Assembly (NCBI GenBank): GCA_900756945.1
Contig: CAAELZ010000008.1
Location: forward strand, 1-23,248
From: an uncultured Collinsella sp.
Lineage (GTDB): Bacteria > Actinomycetota > Coriobacteriia > Coriobacteriales > Coriobacteriaceae
Direction of reading: 5' to 3'
DNA length: 23,248 nt
The translations under genes were made by a program, and so were the position numbers. Below the pieces are notes generated by a model, which was not told where the DNA came from, did not search any database, and was given only the letters and a program-made list of their open reading frames with translations. This document shows, one piece after another, positions 1 to 8,145 of this stretch. How positions within the stretch are numbered: the first letter of the stretch is position 1; each line of letters opens with the position of its first letter.

Positions 1-74
1 AGCATTTGCTCGACCGACTCTTTTTTGTGGGAAAATACCTGCTCAGTTGTGATTTTTGGTGCTGGGAGGCGTTT

Positions 75-1259
75 GTGGCTAAGGCTAAGGCTAAGGCGAA
101 GAAAAAGACGACGGGGGCGCGGGCTAAGCGTGATCGTCGTCGGAAGCTCGCGACCGAACCCCCTGCATCTGCTGAGGAGTTGCTGGCGAGTGTACCGGGG
201 CTTGACGCGCTGCAGGATGTTCCGGCGTTTGATGACCTGCCGGTCGATGAAGCTCAGCAGGCTGCCTTTGATGATTTCTGCGCACATGCCGAGGAGCCCG
301 AGCAGATGCAGCTTGGCGCCGTGGTGCGCTTGGATCGTGGGTTTCCGCTGGTGGCGACTGCCGACGATACCTTCCGCGCCGAGCATGCCGTGGGATTTGC
401 CAAGTCGCGCGGTGGGGACGAGGTCCTGCTGCCTGCCGTGGGCGATCGTGTGGCGGTGCGCCGCGCTCCCGGGCACGATATGGGCGTGATTGAATGCGTG
501 CTGCCGCGCCGTACGAGCTTTGAGCGTTGGCGCGGCCGTGCCCGCGGAGAGCGCCAGGTGCTCTGCTCCAACGTGGATAGCGTGCTAATCGTGCAGGCGC
601 TCGGTGCCGGCGAGGTGCTGCTCGACCGTGTGGCGCGTTCGCTGGTATTGGCGCTCGACTGCGATGCCGAGCCGGTGGTGGTACTCACCAAAGCTGACCG
701 CTGCGATGCCGAGGAACTCGAGCGCGATCTGGACCGCGTGCGCCGCCTGGTGGGTCCGGACGTGCGCGTGATCGTGACGTCCTCTGCCGAGGGCCGCGGC
801 CTGGACGAGGTCCGTGCCTGCGTGCCCGCCGGGAGCTGCGCCATGATTCTGGGCGAGTCGGGTGCCGGCAAGTCGACGCTGCTCAATGCGCTGCTGGGCC
901 ACGATACGTTGGCGACCGGCGGTGTGCGCGAACGCGACGATCAGGGCCGTCACACTACCGTCGCGCGCGTGATGGTGGCACTGCCGGGCGACGCCGGCGT
1001 GATCGACGATGCCCCGGGCCTGCGCAGCCTGCCGCTCGTGGGTCACGAGCGGGGTCTGGCGCGCGCTTTCCCCGAGATTGTCGAGGCATCGCGCGCGTGC
1101 CGGTTTGGCGATTGCACGCATGTCCATGAGCCGGGCTGCGCCGTTCGCGAGGCCGAGGACGCCGGGCAGATCGATAGCCTGCGTCTGGAAACGTTCCAAA
1201 ACCTGGCGTCATCCATGCGCGTGAGCGCTCAAATGCTCGATCCCGATGTCCATCTGTAA
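75..1259 (+). CDS. rsgA: RsgA, ribosome small-subunit-dependent GTPase
   Basis: Circularly permuted GTPase that acts in late maturation of the 30S ribosomal subunit. The protein has 394 residues from a GTG at 75, which has GGGAGG five bases upstream. The longer reading frame from a TTG at 6 has no such site and adds an unlikely hydrophobic leader. A Lys/Arg-rich tail (AKAKAKAKKK) is followed by an OB-fold region. The GTPase motifs come in permuted order: LTKAD (G4), then GESGAGKST with Lys266 (G1), then DAPGLR (G3). A C-terminal zinc knuckle has Cys342, Cys347, His349 and Cys355 in the family pattern CRFGDCTH..EPGC. Length and motifs are those of the family. The gene is closed by its own terminator, so it is probably not co-transcribed with the pilus operon downstream. 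Confidence 0.96.
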   Translation: MAKAKAKAKKKTTGARAKRDRRRKLATEPPASAEELLASVPGLDALQDVPAFDDLPVDEAQQAAFDDFCAHAEEPEQMQLGAVVRLDRGFPLVATADDTFRAEHAVGFAKSRGGDEVLLPAVGDRVAVRRAPGHDMGVIECVLPRRTSFERWRGRARGERQVLCSNVDSVLIVQALGAGEVLLDRVARSLVLALDCDAEPVVVLTKADRCDAEELERDLDRVRRLVGPDVRVIVTSSAEGRGLDEVRACVPAGSCAMILGESGAGKSTLLNALLGHDTLATGGVRERDDQGRHTTVARVMVALPGDAGVIDDAPGLRSLPLVGHERGLARAFPEIVEASRACRFGDCTHVHEPGCAVREAEDAGQIDSLRLETFQNLASSMRVSAQMLDPDVHL

Positions 1260-1278
1260 TTGATTTTTCCTATGACAA

Positions 1279-1312
1279 CCGTCTCCCAACTGTTCGGGAG
1301 ACGGCTTTTTTG
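1279..1312 (+). terminator. Rho-independent terminator of rsgA
   Basis: CCGTCTCCC (1279-1287) pairs perfectly with GGGAGACGG (1296-1304) across an 8-base loop, and a run of seven T follows. It lies 20 bases after the rsgA stop codon and separates that gene from the Tad operon. Confidence 0.93.
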
Positions 1313-1341
1313 CTGCGGAAAAGCCTCGAAACATGCAGTTT

Positions 1342-1437
1342 GCTGACGTGCTGACCAAAACCTTGCCACGAGCTTGACGGGCTGGTCAGCTTTTGGTCAG
1401 CGATTGGTTTGACATCGAAAACCAAGATCGCGATTGC
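1342..1437 (+). promoter_or_regulatory. Dyad array and candidate promoter of the Tad operon
   Basis: The gap between the rsgA terminator and cpaB holds a perfect 11-base inverted repeat, GCTGACCAAAA (1350-1360) and TTTTGGTCAGC (1391-1401). The core GCTGAC occurs twice on the left (1342, 1350) and its complement GTCAGC twice on the right (1385, 1396). A consensus -35 box, TTGACA, lies at 1409-1414, just after the right arm. At a 17-base spacing the only -10 candidate is the poor GATTGC (1432-1437). A good -35 with a poor -10 and dyads just upstream suggests an activator-dependent promoter. The promoter call is inference; the repeats are directly visible. Bases 1438-1499 show nothing further. 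Confidence 0.55.
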
Positions 1438-1511
1438 GCCGCTTTGCGCTCTGACCGCCCAGACAATGGTGGTACGGGCATTCGCCCGGCACTGCCATGA
1501 GAGGAGCGGCC

Positions 1512-2171
1512 GTGAACAAGAGCAAGCGCATCGCCATCAGTCTGGTCGCGGGCGTGCTCGCTGCTCTGCTCTGCATGGCTTACGGCTCATCGATCCGCTC
1601 ACAAGCCGAACAGGTCCAGGCTGAGACCTTGGCCAAGTACGGTGGCGATCGCGTCGAGGTATGCGTCGCGGCGCGCGATATCGATGTGGGCGAGACCCTC
1701 GATGAGACCAATGTCATAACCCAGGAGTGGCTGACGAGTCTGCTGCCGCGTGACGCGGCGACCGAGCTGCGCCAGGTGCGCGGCGACGTGACGACTTCGC
1801 GTATTCCCAAAAACGCCGTGATCTGCAATGTCTACACCAAGGTCGAGAGCCGCAAGCTCGAGGTGCCTAAGGGCAAGGTCGCCGTTTCGGTGGCGGTCGA
1901 TGCCGAGCACTCGGTCGGCGGTGCTACGGGCGTGGGCAGCTACGTGGATGTGTATGTGCAAAAAGACGGCGTGACCGATCGGCTGTGCGGCGCGTACGTG
2001 ATCGATACCAGTGAGGATTCCGGTGCCACGCGCGAGGGCAAGATCGAATGGGTGACGCTGGCGGCTGACCCCGAAGACGTCAAGGAACTGCTGGGAGCCT
2101 CGGGCAAGGGAACGGTCAGCTTGACGATTCCCGCCACGGCGCGCGGCAAAAAGAGCGGAGGCGACGAGTGA
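1512..2171 (+). CDS. cpaB: CpaB/RcpC-like Tad pilus assembly protein (SAF domain)
   Basis: First gene of the Tad locus. CpaB/RcpC proteins are periplasmic or extracytoplasmic scaffold proteins of the pilus machine. The likely start is GTG 1512 with GAGGAG five bases upstream; an ATG at 1497 overlaps that ribosome-binding site and is less likely. The 219-residue product has an N-terminal signal-anchor (SKRIAISLVAGVLAALLCMA). It is followed by a SAF-like region with VCVAARDIDVGETLDETNV and the family pattern of a second beta half (AVSVAVDAEHSVGGATGVGSYVDVYV). It overlaps the next gene by one base (TGATG), indicating translational coupling. The outer-membrane secretin partner seen in Gram-negatives is absent here. 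Confidence 0.85.
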   Translation: MNKSKRIAISLVAGVLAALLCMAYGSSIRSQAEQVQAETLAKYGGDRVEVCVAARDIDVGETLDETNVITQEWLTSLLPRDAATELRQVRGDVTTSRIPKNAVICNVYTKVESRKLEVPKGKVAVSVAVDAEHSVGGATGVGSYVDVYVQKDGVTDRLCGAYVIDTSEDSGATREGKIEWVTLAADPEDVKELLGASGKGTVSLTIPATARGKKSGGDE

Positions 2172-3820
2172 TGAAGGCGATCTGGCTTGCGTGCTGCGCG
2201 TGCGGCGATTACGGGCTGTTGCAGCGGGAAGTCGAGGGCCGTGATGCGGGTGCACAGGTGCTTCGCGTGGGTGACCTGGACGGGCTGGTTTCCATGGCGC
2301 GGGCGTTTCCGTCGCGCCGCGGGGCTGCCATCATCGCGGCGTCTCTGTTTGATACCGAAGATGTGCGCAAGACTGTTGCGCGCCTGACGGCCGAAGGCCG
2401 CGTGAGTCGCGTGGTCGTGTTGATAGAAGCGCTCGATCCGTCGGATATCGAGGGGCTGTTTCGCGCGGGGGCGACCGAGGTCATCGCTGCACACAGTATA
2501 TGCGGCAACGGGCGCGCGGGCGAGGGAGCGGTTGATTCCGATCGGCGCATGACGATTGAGCCCGATGCTTTTGTTGATAGGGAACCCGGGGCGCCTCGCG
2601 CTACAAGAGGCCCGCGTGTTGATGATTATGGAAAAGCGGAAGCCGAGCATGGTCGGCGCCCCCGGAACCCCCTTGTATACGATGACGCTGGAGGGCCGGC
2701 GCAGCATGCTGGCGACTCCCCGGCAGTAGATATGGGATACGTGCACGGCGTGAATCTGGCGGATGAACTCGACGAAGTTGAGGGCCTTGCCGGGTGCGGC
2801 GAGTTGTCGCTAATGCAGCATGAGCAGATTGCGCAGAACGAGCCTGCCTCGCAGACCGAACAAGCAGCCATGCCGGCTTGGACGCAGCACGTGGTTGCGG
2901 CGGGGGAGACGGGGACGCTGTCACCGACGCCCGCCCCGCCGCCTCCGATGCCGCCGGCAGACGCTACCGCTCCGCCGCATCGAGCTCCAGTCATCTGCGC
3001 TATTTCGGGTTCGGGCGGTTGCGGCAAGTCGACGATCGTTGCCACCATGGCACACACATCGTTGCTGTTGGGCTTGCGTGCCGCCGTGCTCGACCTGGAC
3101 CTGATGTTTGGAAACCTTTACGACTTGTTAGGCGTCGATGCTCCGCGCGATATGGCGGCACTTATCGAGCCGTCGGCGGCGGGCATGCTCACCGAGCCGG
3201 ATATCGTAGCCGCTTCGATGCGCGTGGCGCCGGGCGTTACGCTCTGGGGTCCCGTCGCGGCGCCCGAGCAAGCCGAGCTCATGGCACGTCCGGTGGAGCT
3301 ACTGCTTGATGTTCTGCGTCGCGAATCCGACGTGGTCTTTATCGATACCTCGGTCTTTTGGGGCGACGCCGTGGCGGCTGCGGTGGCGGCGAGCGACCGT
3401 TGCCTGGTCGTTGGCGATGCGGCGGTGTCGTCCGCGGCATCGGCATCGCGCGTCATTGAACTGGCAGGTCGAGTAGGTGTGCCGCGCACGCGCATGAGCG
3501 CCGTGTTCAACCGGTTCGGTGCGCGCGGGGCAGACGAGGACGTCGCCATGCGCTTTGAGATTGCCTGTGCGTTAAGCTCCAAGATTCGTATCGCCGATGG
3601 CGGGCAGGATCTCGCCGCGCTCATGGCGTTTGGGCGCGCTGACGAGGCAGTGGGGCAGACCAGCGCTTTTGCGACTAGCGTGCGCGAGGCCACGCGCGAG
3701 ATGCTCGTGGAACTGGGGTGCGCCGTCGGCCCTTGGAGCGATATGGTCGCCGACCGTGCAACGCGCACCGAACGCCCGCGTATCCGCCTTCCCTGGTCGC
3801 GCGAGGGTGATCAGCGATGA
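2171..3820 (+). CDS. tadZ: TadZ/CpaE-like pilus localisation ATPase
   Basis: MinD/ParA-type P-loop protein that in Tad systems marks the assembly site at the pole or membrane. The ATG at 2171 overlaps the cpaB stop codon. The product has 549 residues: an N-terminal receiver-like domain (about 1-120, without an obvious phospho-acceptor), then a long acidic and proline-rich linker (about 125-275, ending in PTPAPPPPMPP), then the ATPase domain. Walker A reads SGSGGCGKST with Lys286. The signature first lysine of the deviant KGGxGKT motif is replaced by Ser/Gly, a change reported for atypical TadZ/CpaE ATPases. It is followed by VLDLDLMFGNLYDLLG, a typical CpaE switch region. The linker is unusually long, and its DNA looks less constrained than the flanks. 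ATGA overlap with tadA. Confidence 0.85.
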   Translation: MKAIWLACCACGDYGLLQREVEGRDAGAQVLRVGDLDGLVSMARAFPSRRGAAIIAASLFDTEDVRKTVARLTAEGRVSRVVVLIEALDPSDIEGLFRAGATEVIAAHSICGNGRAGEGAVDSDRRMTIEPDAFVDREPGAPRATRGPRVDDYGKAEAEHGRRPRNPLVYDDAGGPAQHAGDSPAVDMGYVHGVNLADELDEVEGLAGCGELSLMQHEQIAQNEPASQTEQAAMPAWTQHVVAAGETGTLSPTPAPPPPMPPADATAPPHRAPVICAISGSGGCGKSTIVATMAHTSLLLGLRAAVLDLDLMFGNLYDLLGVDAPRDMAALIEPSAAGMLTEPDIVAASMRVAPGVTLWGPVAAPEQAELMARPVELLLDVLRRESDVVFIDTSVFWGDAVAAAVAASDRCLVVGDAAVSSAASASRVIELAGRVGVPRTRMSAVFNRFGARGADEDVAMRFEIACALSSKIRIADGGQDLAALMAFGRADEAVGQTSAFATSVREATREMLVELGCAVGPWSDMVADRATRTERPRIRLPWSREGDQR

Positions 3821-5145
3821 GCCTGCAAACGAGGATTAAGGCTGCCGGCGCTGCGGCGGCGGCAGCGCCTGTAGATGTGGGGCGTCGCCGCGCCGTGAAA
3901 CGACGCACCAAGCGCGCCGTGATGGACCGCATGGGTTACGACGAAGTGGCGCGTATCAGCGCCTATATCGACCCGGCACTTGCCCGCTCGGAATTGCGTC
4001 CTGCGGTGGAGGCGGCGCTCAATGTTGAGGAGCCGACCGATCTCGCGACGCCCGAGCGCGAGACCATCATCGACGAGATTTTGGATGACGTGGTGGGCTT
4101 GGGGCCGTTGCAGCCGCTCATCGAGGACGACACCGTTACCGAGATCATGATCAACGGCTGCCGCTCGGCTTTCTTTGAACGCGGCGGCGTCTTGTACCCC
4201 ATCGAGCATGCGTTTGAGGATGATGAGCAGATCCGTGTGCTTATCGACCGCATTATCTCGCCACTTGGCCGCCGTATCGACGAGCGCAGCCCCATCGTCA
4301 ACGCCCGCCTCAAAACGGGCTATCGCGTCAACGCGGTGATTCCGCCTGTGGCGATTGACGGACCGATTCTCACCATCCGAAAGTTCTCGGACCGTATCTG
4401 CTCGCTGGACGAGCTCGTGGGGTTGGGATCGCTGCCGCTTTGGTATGCGCAGCTGCTGTCGTGTGCGGTGTCGCTGCGACAGGACCTGGCGGTTGCGGGA
4501 GGCACGGGATCTGGTAAGACCACCCTGCTCAACGCGTTGTCATGTGAGATTTCCACCGGCGAGCGCATCGTGACGATCGAGGACTCTGCCGAGCTCAAGT
4601 TTGCGCATCATCCGCACGTGGTGCGCCTAGAGGCGCGCGAGGCTTCAATTGAGGGCGAGGGCGCGGTGACGATCCGCGACCTGGTGACTAATGCCCTGCG
4701 CATGCGCCCCGACCGCATCGTGGTGGGCGAGGTGCGCGGTGCCGAGTGCTGCGACATGTTGCAGGCCATGAACACGGGCCACGACGGGTCGCTCACCACG
4801 CTTCATGCGGGTTCAGAACAGGAGGCCGTGGTGCGTCTGACGTTGCTTGCACGTTATGGCATCGATCTGCCGAGCGAGCTCATCGAGGAGCAGATTGCCA
4901 TGGCACTCGACGGTATCGTGATGTCCGAGCGCCACGCCGATGGCAGGCGCTTCGTCTCCTCGTATTCGGGGGTGCGACGCGCCGCATCGGGCGGCGTAGA
5001 GCTCGAGCGCTATGTGACGTTCGATGCCGCCGAGCGCACCTGGACGCTTGACCGCGAGCCGCCGTTTATCGCAGAAGGCCTGCGGTCGGGGACGCTCACA
5101 CAAGAGGAGGTGGACGAATGGAGATCACTGTGCCCCTCGTCGTAG
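3817..5145 (+). CDS. tadA: TadA/CpaF secretion ATPase of the Tad pilus
   Basis: Hexameric type II/IV-family ATPase that powers Flp pilin polymerisation at the inner face of the membrane. 442 residues. An alanine-rich N terminus is followed by the N-terminal domain (about 70-200) with GPLQPLIEDDTVTEIMING, a hallmark of CpaF. The core has Walker A GGTGSGKTT (Lys234), an Asp-box region IVTIEDSAEL, Walker B RIVVGEVRGAE (Glu305) and the His-box SLTTLHAGS. The start ATG overlaps the tadZ stop codon (ATGA). The 3' end overlaps tadB by 28 bases, with the tadB ribosome-binding site inside this gene. Family and length are typical. Confidence 0.95.
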   Translation: MSLQTRIKAAGAAAAAAPVDVGRRRAVKRRTKRAVMDRMGYDEVARISAYIDPALARSELRPAVEAALNVEEPTDLATPERETIIDEILDDVVGLGPLQPLIEDDTVTEIMINGCRSAFFERGGVLYPIEHAFEDDEQIRVLIDRIISPLGRRIDERSPIVNARLKTGYRVNAVIPPVAIDGPILTIRKFSDRICSLDELVGLGSLPLWYAQLLSCAVSLRQDLAVAGGTGSGKTTLLNALSCEISTGERIVTIEDSAELKFAHHPHVVRLEAREASIEGEGAVTIRDLVTNALRMRPDRIVVGEVRGAECCDMLQAMNTGHDGSLTTLHAGSEQEAVVRLTLLARYGIDLPSELIEEQIAMALDGIVMSERHADGRRFVSSYSGVRRAASGGVELERYVTFDAAERTWTLDREPPFIAEGLRSGTLTQEEVDEWRSLCPSS

Positions 5146-6044
5146 GGGGCTTGGCAGGGCTTTCTGTCGCGACGGCGTGCGGGGCGGAACCTCGTGTGCC
5201 GCAGGTACCGCCGGCGGAGCTGGCACGTCAGGCGCTCGAGACGGTGGCAGAGAAGCTGCCGCGTGAGCTGGTGGAAAACGATCTGCTGAAAAAGATCGCC
5301 CGTTCGTGGGCATCGCTGGCTCCGGCGCATCGCCTTGGCCTCGTGATCGAAGATGCTTCGGGACGTTTGGCGTTTCTGCTGCTATCGAGCGGTGTCTGCT
5401 GCGTTTTACTAACGATGGTGTCGTTATCGCCCCTCGGATTTGCCTTGGGACTTGTTGCTCCGTTTGCCGTTGGTGCCGCTCGGGATGGCTTTGAGAGCCG
5501 GCGCGAGCAACACGATGCAGAAGAGGCAATGCCCGAGGCGTTTACCGCACTTTCCATGTCGCTTGCCTCGGGACATTCGCTGGCCCAGGGCATGCGCTTT
5601 GTGGGCGCTCATGCGCAAGAGCCAGTGCATACCGAGTTTTTGCGGGTGGCGGCGGCGATCGATTGCGGCATCTCGGCGACCGACGCGCTCGATGACTTGC
5701 TCGTGCGTATCGACGCCCCCGGTCTTTCGCTTGTGACCTTGGCGCTTAAGGTGTCTCAGCGCACCGGCGCTCCGCTTGCCGACTTACTGTCCGAGGCGTC
5801 GAGCATGGTGGGGGAGCGCATTGAGCTCAAGCGCCGCCTGGATGTTAAGACGTCGCAGGCTCGCATGTCTGCGCATATGGTCGCGGCGATGCCGGCGGGC
5901 ATGTGCGCGGTGTTGGCGCTGCTTTCGGCAGATTTTCGTCGCGGTCTTGCGACGCCTGCCGGCGCGGGCGCTGTGGTGCTGGGTCTTGCCCTCAACGCCG
6001 TTGCCCTGGTGGTTATCCGGCGCATTATGCGGGTGGAGCTATGA
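5118..6044 (+). CDS. tadB: TadB, Tad pilus inner-membrane platform protein
   Basis: 308 residues with a T2SSF (type II secretion GspF-like) domain. With TadC it forms the membrane platform on which TadA works. The ATG at 5118 follows GAGGAGG at a good distance and lies inside the end of tadA. Visible parts are a first hydrophobic pair around residues 88-120 (LAFLLLSSGVCCVLLTMVSL and LGFALGLVAPFAVG), the conserved cytoplasmic helical domain (AMPEAFTALSMSLASGHSLAQGM, a clear TadB signature) and two C-terminal membrane helices. The order tadA-tadB-tadC is the family standard. It ends in an ATGA overlap with tadC. Confidence 0.92.
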   Translation: MEITVPLVVGGLAGLSVATACGAEPRVPQVPPAELARQALETVAEKLPRELVENDLLKKIARSWASLAPAHRLGLVIEDASGRLAFLLLSSGVCCVLLTMVSLSPLGFALGLVAPFAVGAARDGFESRREQHDAEEAMPEAFTALSMSLASGHSLAQGMRFVGAHAQEPVHTEFLRVAAAIDCGISATDALDDLLVRIDAPGLSLVTLALKVSQRTGAPLADLLSEASSMVGERIELKRRLDVKTSQARMSAHMVAAMPAGMCAVLALLSADFRRGLATPAGAGAVVLGLALNAVALVVIRRIMRVEL

Positions 6045-6682
6045 GCGCCCCGGTTGCAGTTGCGGCTTGCCTGTGCGCCCTGAGTGTATTTGTCGCGACG
6101 GGTTTGGATCGGGCGGATGCACGCAAGATCGCAGGGGCCTGCAAGCGCGAGGCGGTGCTGGTCGCTGCCGCGGGTCGCTCGGTGGTCGATGCTCTGACCG
6201 CGCGAGTGAAGGGCGCGGTTGGAGCGGGCGGCCCGGCGCGAGTGTCGCTCGGCGAAGTGTCCGAGATGATCGATGTTGTGCGCTTGGGTCTTTCGGCCGG
6301 TCTTTCGTTTGATGCGGCGCTTGAGATTTTCTGCGCCAACCGCCGGTCAGTGCTGGCTCTTCGCCTTGAGCGCGCCTGCATGGCGTGGCAGGTGGGCGTG
6401 GGCACGCGTGAGGACGAGTTGTTGGCCGCCGCGCGCGACCTGGACGTGCGAGCGCTCGAGACCTTTGCCATCACGGTGGGGCAGGCGCTCGCCCTGGGTG
6501 CCCCACTTGCCGAGACGCTGGCCGCTCAAAGTCGCGAGATCCGTGCGGCTCATCGCGCCGCGGTCGAGCGCGAGATCGAGCGTGCGCCCGTCAAGCTGTT
6601 GATTCCCACCGGCACGCTCATCTTGCCGGCGTTGCTTCTGTCCATATTGGGCCCGCTGCTGGGAGCAGGCGGGATGATGTAG
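6041..6682 (+). CDS. tadC: TadC, second Tad platform protein
   Basis: 213-residue partner of TadB with the same T2SSF helical domain. The start is the ATG at 6041, in ATGA overlap with tadB; the open frame extends further upstream but only as a shadow inside tadB. It has an N-terminal membrane helix (VAVAACLCALSVFVATGL), the domain segment EMIDVVRLGLSAGLSFDAAL, the conserved AITVGQALALGAPLAETLA and a C-terminal hydrophobic helix (LILPALLLSILGPLLG). Position directly before the pilin gene fits the role. Slightly short for TadC, lacking one predicted N-terminal helix, but nothing suggests truncation. Confidence 0.9.
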   Translation: MSAPVAVAACLCALSVFVATGLDRADARKIAGACKREAVLVAAAGRSVVDALTARVKGAVGAGGPARVSLGEVSEMIDVVRLGLSAGLSFDAALEIFCANRRSVLALRLERACMAWQVGVGTREDELLAAARDLDVRALETFAITVGQALALGAPLAETLAAQSREIRAAHRAAVEREIERAPVKLLIPTGTLILPALLLSILGPLLGAGGMM

Positions 6683-6692
6683 GGAGGAATAC

Positions 6693-6926
6693 ATGAACAC
6701 GATGACTGACGCTGCTGGCAAGGTCCAGGGCTGGGCGTTTTGCCGGGCGGCACATGTTCGTCAGCGCGCCAAGGAACTATTGCAGGAGGAGAGCGCACAG
6801 GGTACCACCGAGTATGCCATCTTGGTCGGCGTGCTCGTGGTGATCGCGATTATCGCCATCGTCGCATTTAAGGGCAAGGTCCAAGATCTATGGAACGCTA
6901 TCAGCGAGGGCATCAACAGCCTGTAG
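6693..6926 (+). CDS. flp: Flp-type major pilin precursor
   Basis: 77-residue prepilin, the probable main subunit of the fibre. AGGGAGG lies just upstream of the ATG. A long basic leader (35 residues) ends in EESA, then QGTTEYAILVGVLVV begins the hydrophobic polymerisation helix. Placing Glu40 at mature +5 and Tyr41 at +6, as in Flp pilins, puts the cleavage at Ala35-Gln36, so the usual Gly at -1 is Ala. The mature chain ends in FKGKVQDLWNAISEGINSL, a standard Flp tail. The leader is longer than in most Flp pilins. The next gene starts 37 bases before the stop codon. Confidence 0.92.
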   Translation: MNTMTDAAGKVQGWAFCRAAHVRQRAKELLQEESAQGTTEYAILVGVLVVIAIIAIVAFKGKVQDLWNAISEGINSL

Positions 6927-7453
6927 AGGGCGAGCGCCCCATCGGGGTACTGCTGGTGTTTGCTTGCCTGGTCGTGGCGATAGCGGCGGTGCTTTGGGGG
7001 CTTAACGCCGCGCGGCAGCAGCGTCCTGGGGCCGCCTCCGATTTGGGCTCAGATTCGGCGGTGGCGTCTCAAAAAGATGAGATGCGAGATGCGGACGATT
7101 CGGATGTCGCTGTCACGGCGCAAACCTTTCTGCGGACGCTCGACAAGCGGTCTGGCACTGCGACGGATTCGCCTGAGGGCAACGCGATTGCGGTCCGGCT
7201 TGCATGGTCCGAGGACCGACCGATGACCGAAGCGGCGGCGGATATGCTGCGTGCCTATCGCGAGGTACCCACGGCGCAACTTGCTCTGAGCGGCTATCTC
7301 GACATCAAGGGAAACGTGTGGGGCGCCATCGTGCGCGACGAACGCGGCTGGGTCGATATGGTGACAATTGCCGCGGATGCTGGCGATGCTTCGTGTCGTC
7401 TGCGCGCCGTGCGCCTGAGCCCGCAGGCAACGGACTCAAAGGAGGGATCGTGA
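6890..7453 (+). CDS. Membrane-anchored protein of the Tad operon, unknown function
   Basis: 187 residues. I do not recognise the family. A short polar N terminus is followed by one membrane helix (PIGVLLVFACLVVAIAAVLW), a low-complexity Asp/Ser/Ala linker, and an extracytoplasmic domain of about 120 residues with a beta-rich look (NVWGAIVRDERGWVDMVTI). It overlaps flp by 37 bases, and GGAGGG near its end serves the next gene, so it is part of the operon. Because flp ends inside it, the exact start is uncertain; an ATG at 6890 is the first in frame. It may be an assembly factor or a pilus-associated surface protein; that is inference from position only. Confidence 0.7.
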   Translation: MERYQRGHQQPVEGERPIGVLLVFACLVVAIAAVLWGLNAARQQRPGAASDLGSDSAVASQKDEMRDADDSDVAVTAQTFLRTLDKRSGTATDSPEGNAIAVRLAWSEDRPMTEAAADMLRAYREVPTAQLALSGYLDIKGNVWGAIVRDERGWVDMVTIAADAGDASCRLRAVRLSPQATDSKEGS

Positions 7454-7454
7454 A

Positions 7455-7673
7455 ATGCATGATGTCCTGCGTGAGGAATCTGCCCAGGCGACGGTCGAAT
7501 ACGCCATCGTCACGGTGGCGCTGTTATCGATCGTGCTGGCGATCGCGGGACTTTGGCGTGCCGGCACCGATGGGCGCTTGGCGGCGCTGGTTGAGCGGGC
7601 GGCATCCCATGGCGTTGCCTCGACGTCGGTTATCGACGCCGCTGCGGCCGCTAAGGACATCGCGTTGTATTGA
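7455..7673 (+). CDS. Small pilin-like protein with Flp/TadE signal
   Basis: 72 residues. The ATG at 7455 follows GGAGGG (7441-7446) at eight bases. The N terminus MHDVLREESA is a short leader, followed by QATVEYAIVTVALLSIVLAI, the class III prepilin motif with Glu at +5 and Tyr at +6 if cut at Ala10-Gln11. The remaining 45 residues are Ala-rich and small, without cysteines. It is probably a minor pilin or pseudopilin. Its leader REESAQATVE is nearly identical to those of the TadE-like proteins downstream, which indicates duplication within the operon. Confidence 0.82.
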   Translation: MHDVLREESAQATVEYAIVTVALLSIVLAIAGLWRAGTDGRLAALVERAASHGVASTSVIDAAAAAKDIALY

Positions 7674-8145
7674 TGCCGCGCGCGAGGACCGGGCGCAGTC
7701 TACGGTCGAGGCCGCTTTTTTGCTGCCGACGTTTCTGACACTCATCCTTCTCGCGCTGCAACCGGTGTGCCTGCTCTATACGCGCGCGGTCATGGAGTCT
7801 GCCGCCGCCGAGACCGCGCGGCTCATGACCACGACGACGGCGGAGGACGACGATCTTAAGGAGTTCACCCGCCGCCGACTTGCCGCAGTGCCCAACGTTT
7901 CGATCTTTCATGCCGGCGGGCCGTTGTCGTGGGATATCGAGCTTGGCCGGGCCGGTGCGGGTGGCGTCTCGTCCGTGTCCGTTTCCGGCGAGGTCAAGCC
8001 GTTGCCTGTGATCGGTGCGTTTGCGCAGGCTATGGGTGGTACCGCCGAGGGCGGCTACGTTGAGCTCAAGGTCGATGTCTCGTATCAATCGCGTCCCGAA
8101 TGGCTGGAGGGAGATTATGATTCGTGGATTGCTGCATGGGATTAG
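7609..8145 (+). CDS. TadE-like pseudopilin, start uncertain
   Basis: The conserved part reads REDRAQSTVEAAFLLPTFLTLILLAL, a TadE pseudopilin signature. It is followed by about 120 residues with TRAVMESAAAETARLM, also TadE-like. The first usual start codon in frame is the ATG at 7609, inside the preceding gene, giving 178 residues and a 29-residue leader but no good ribosome-binding site. A TGATG overlap at 7671-7675 offers a perfectly coupled ATG in another frame. It is separated from the TadE frame by a (CG)4 tract at 7677-7684; with three CG units it would read MPREDRAQSTVE in frame. So this copy may be slipped, phase-variable, or started from 7609 or a rare ATT at 7669. The product may therefore be made poorly here. 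Confidence 0.72.
   Translation: MALPRRRLSTPLRPLRTSRCIDAAREDRAQSTVEAAFLLPTFLTLILLALQPVCLLYTRAVMESAAAETARLMTTTTAEDDDLKEFTRRRLAAVPNVSIFHAGGPLSWDIELGRAGAGGVSSVSVSGEVKPLPVIGAFAQAMGGTAEGGYVELKVDVSYQSRPEWLEGDYDSWIAAWD

Noticed and set aside
75..110. Six-base GCTAAG tandem repeat at the rsgA 5' end as a phase-variation tract
   Set aside because: Unit length is a multiple of three, so slippage only changes the number of Ala-Lys pairs.
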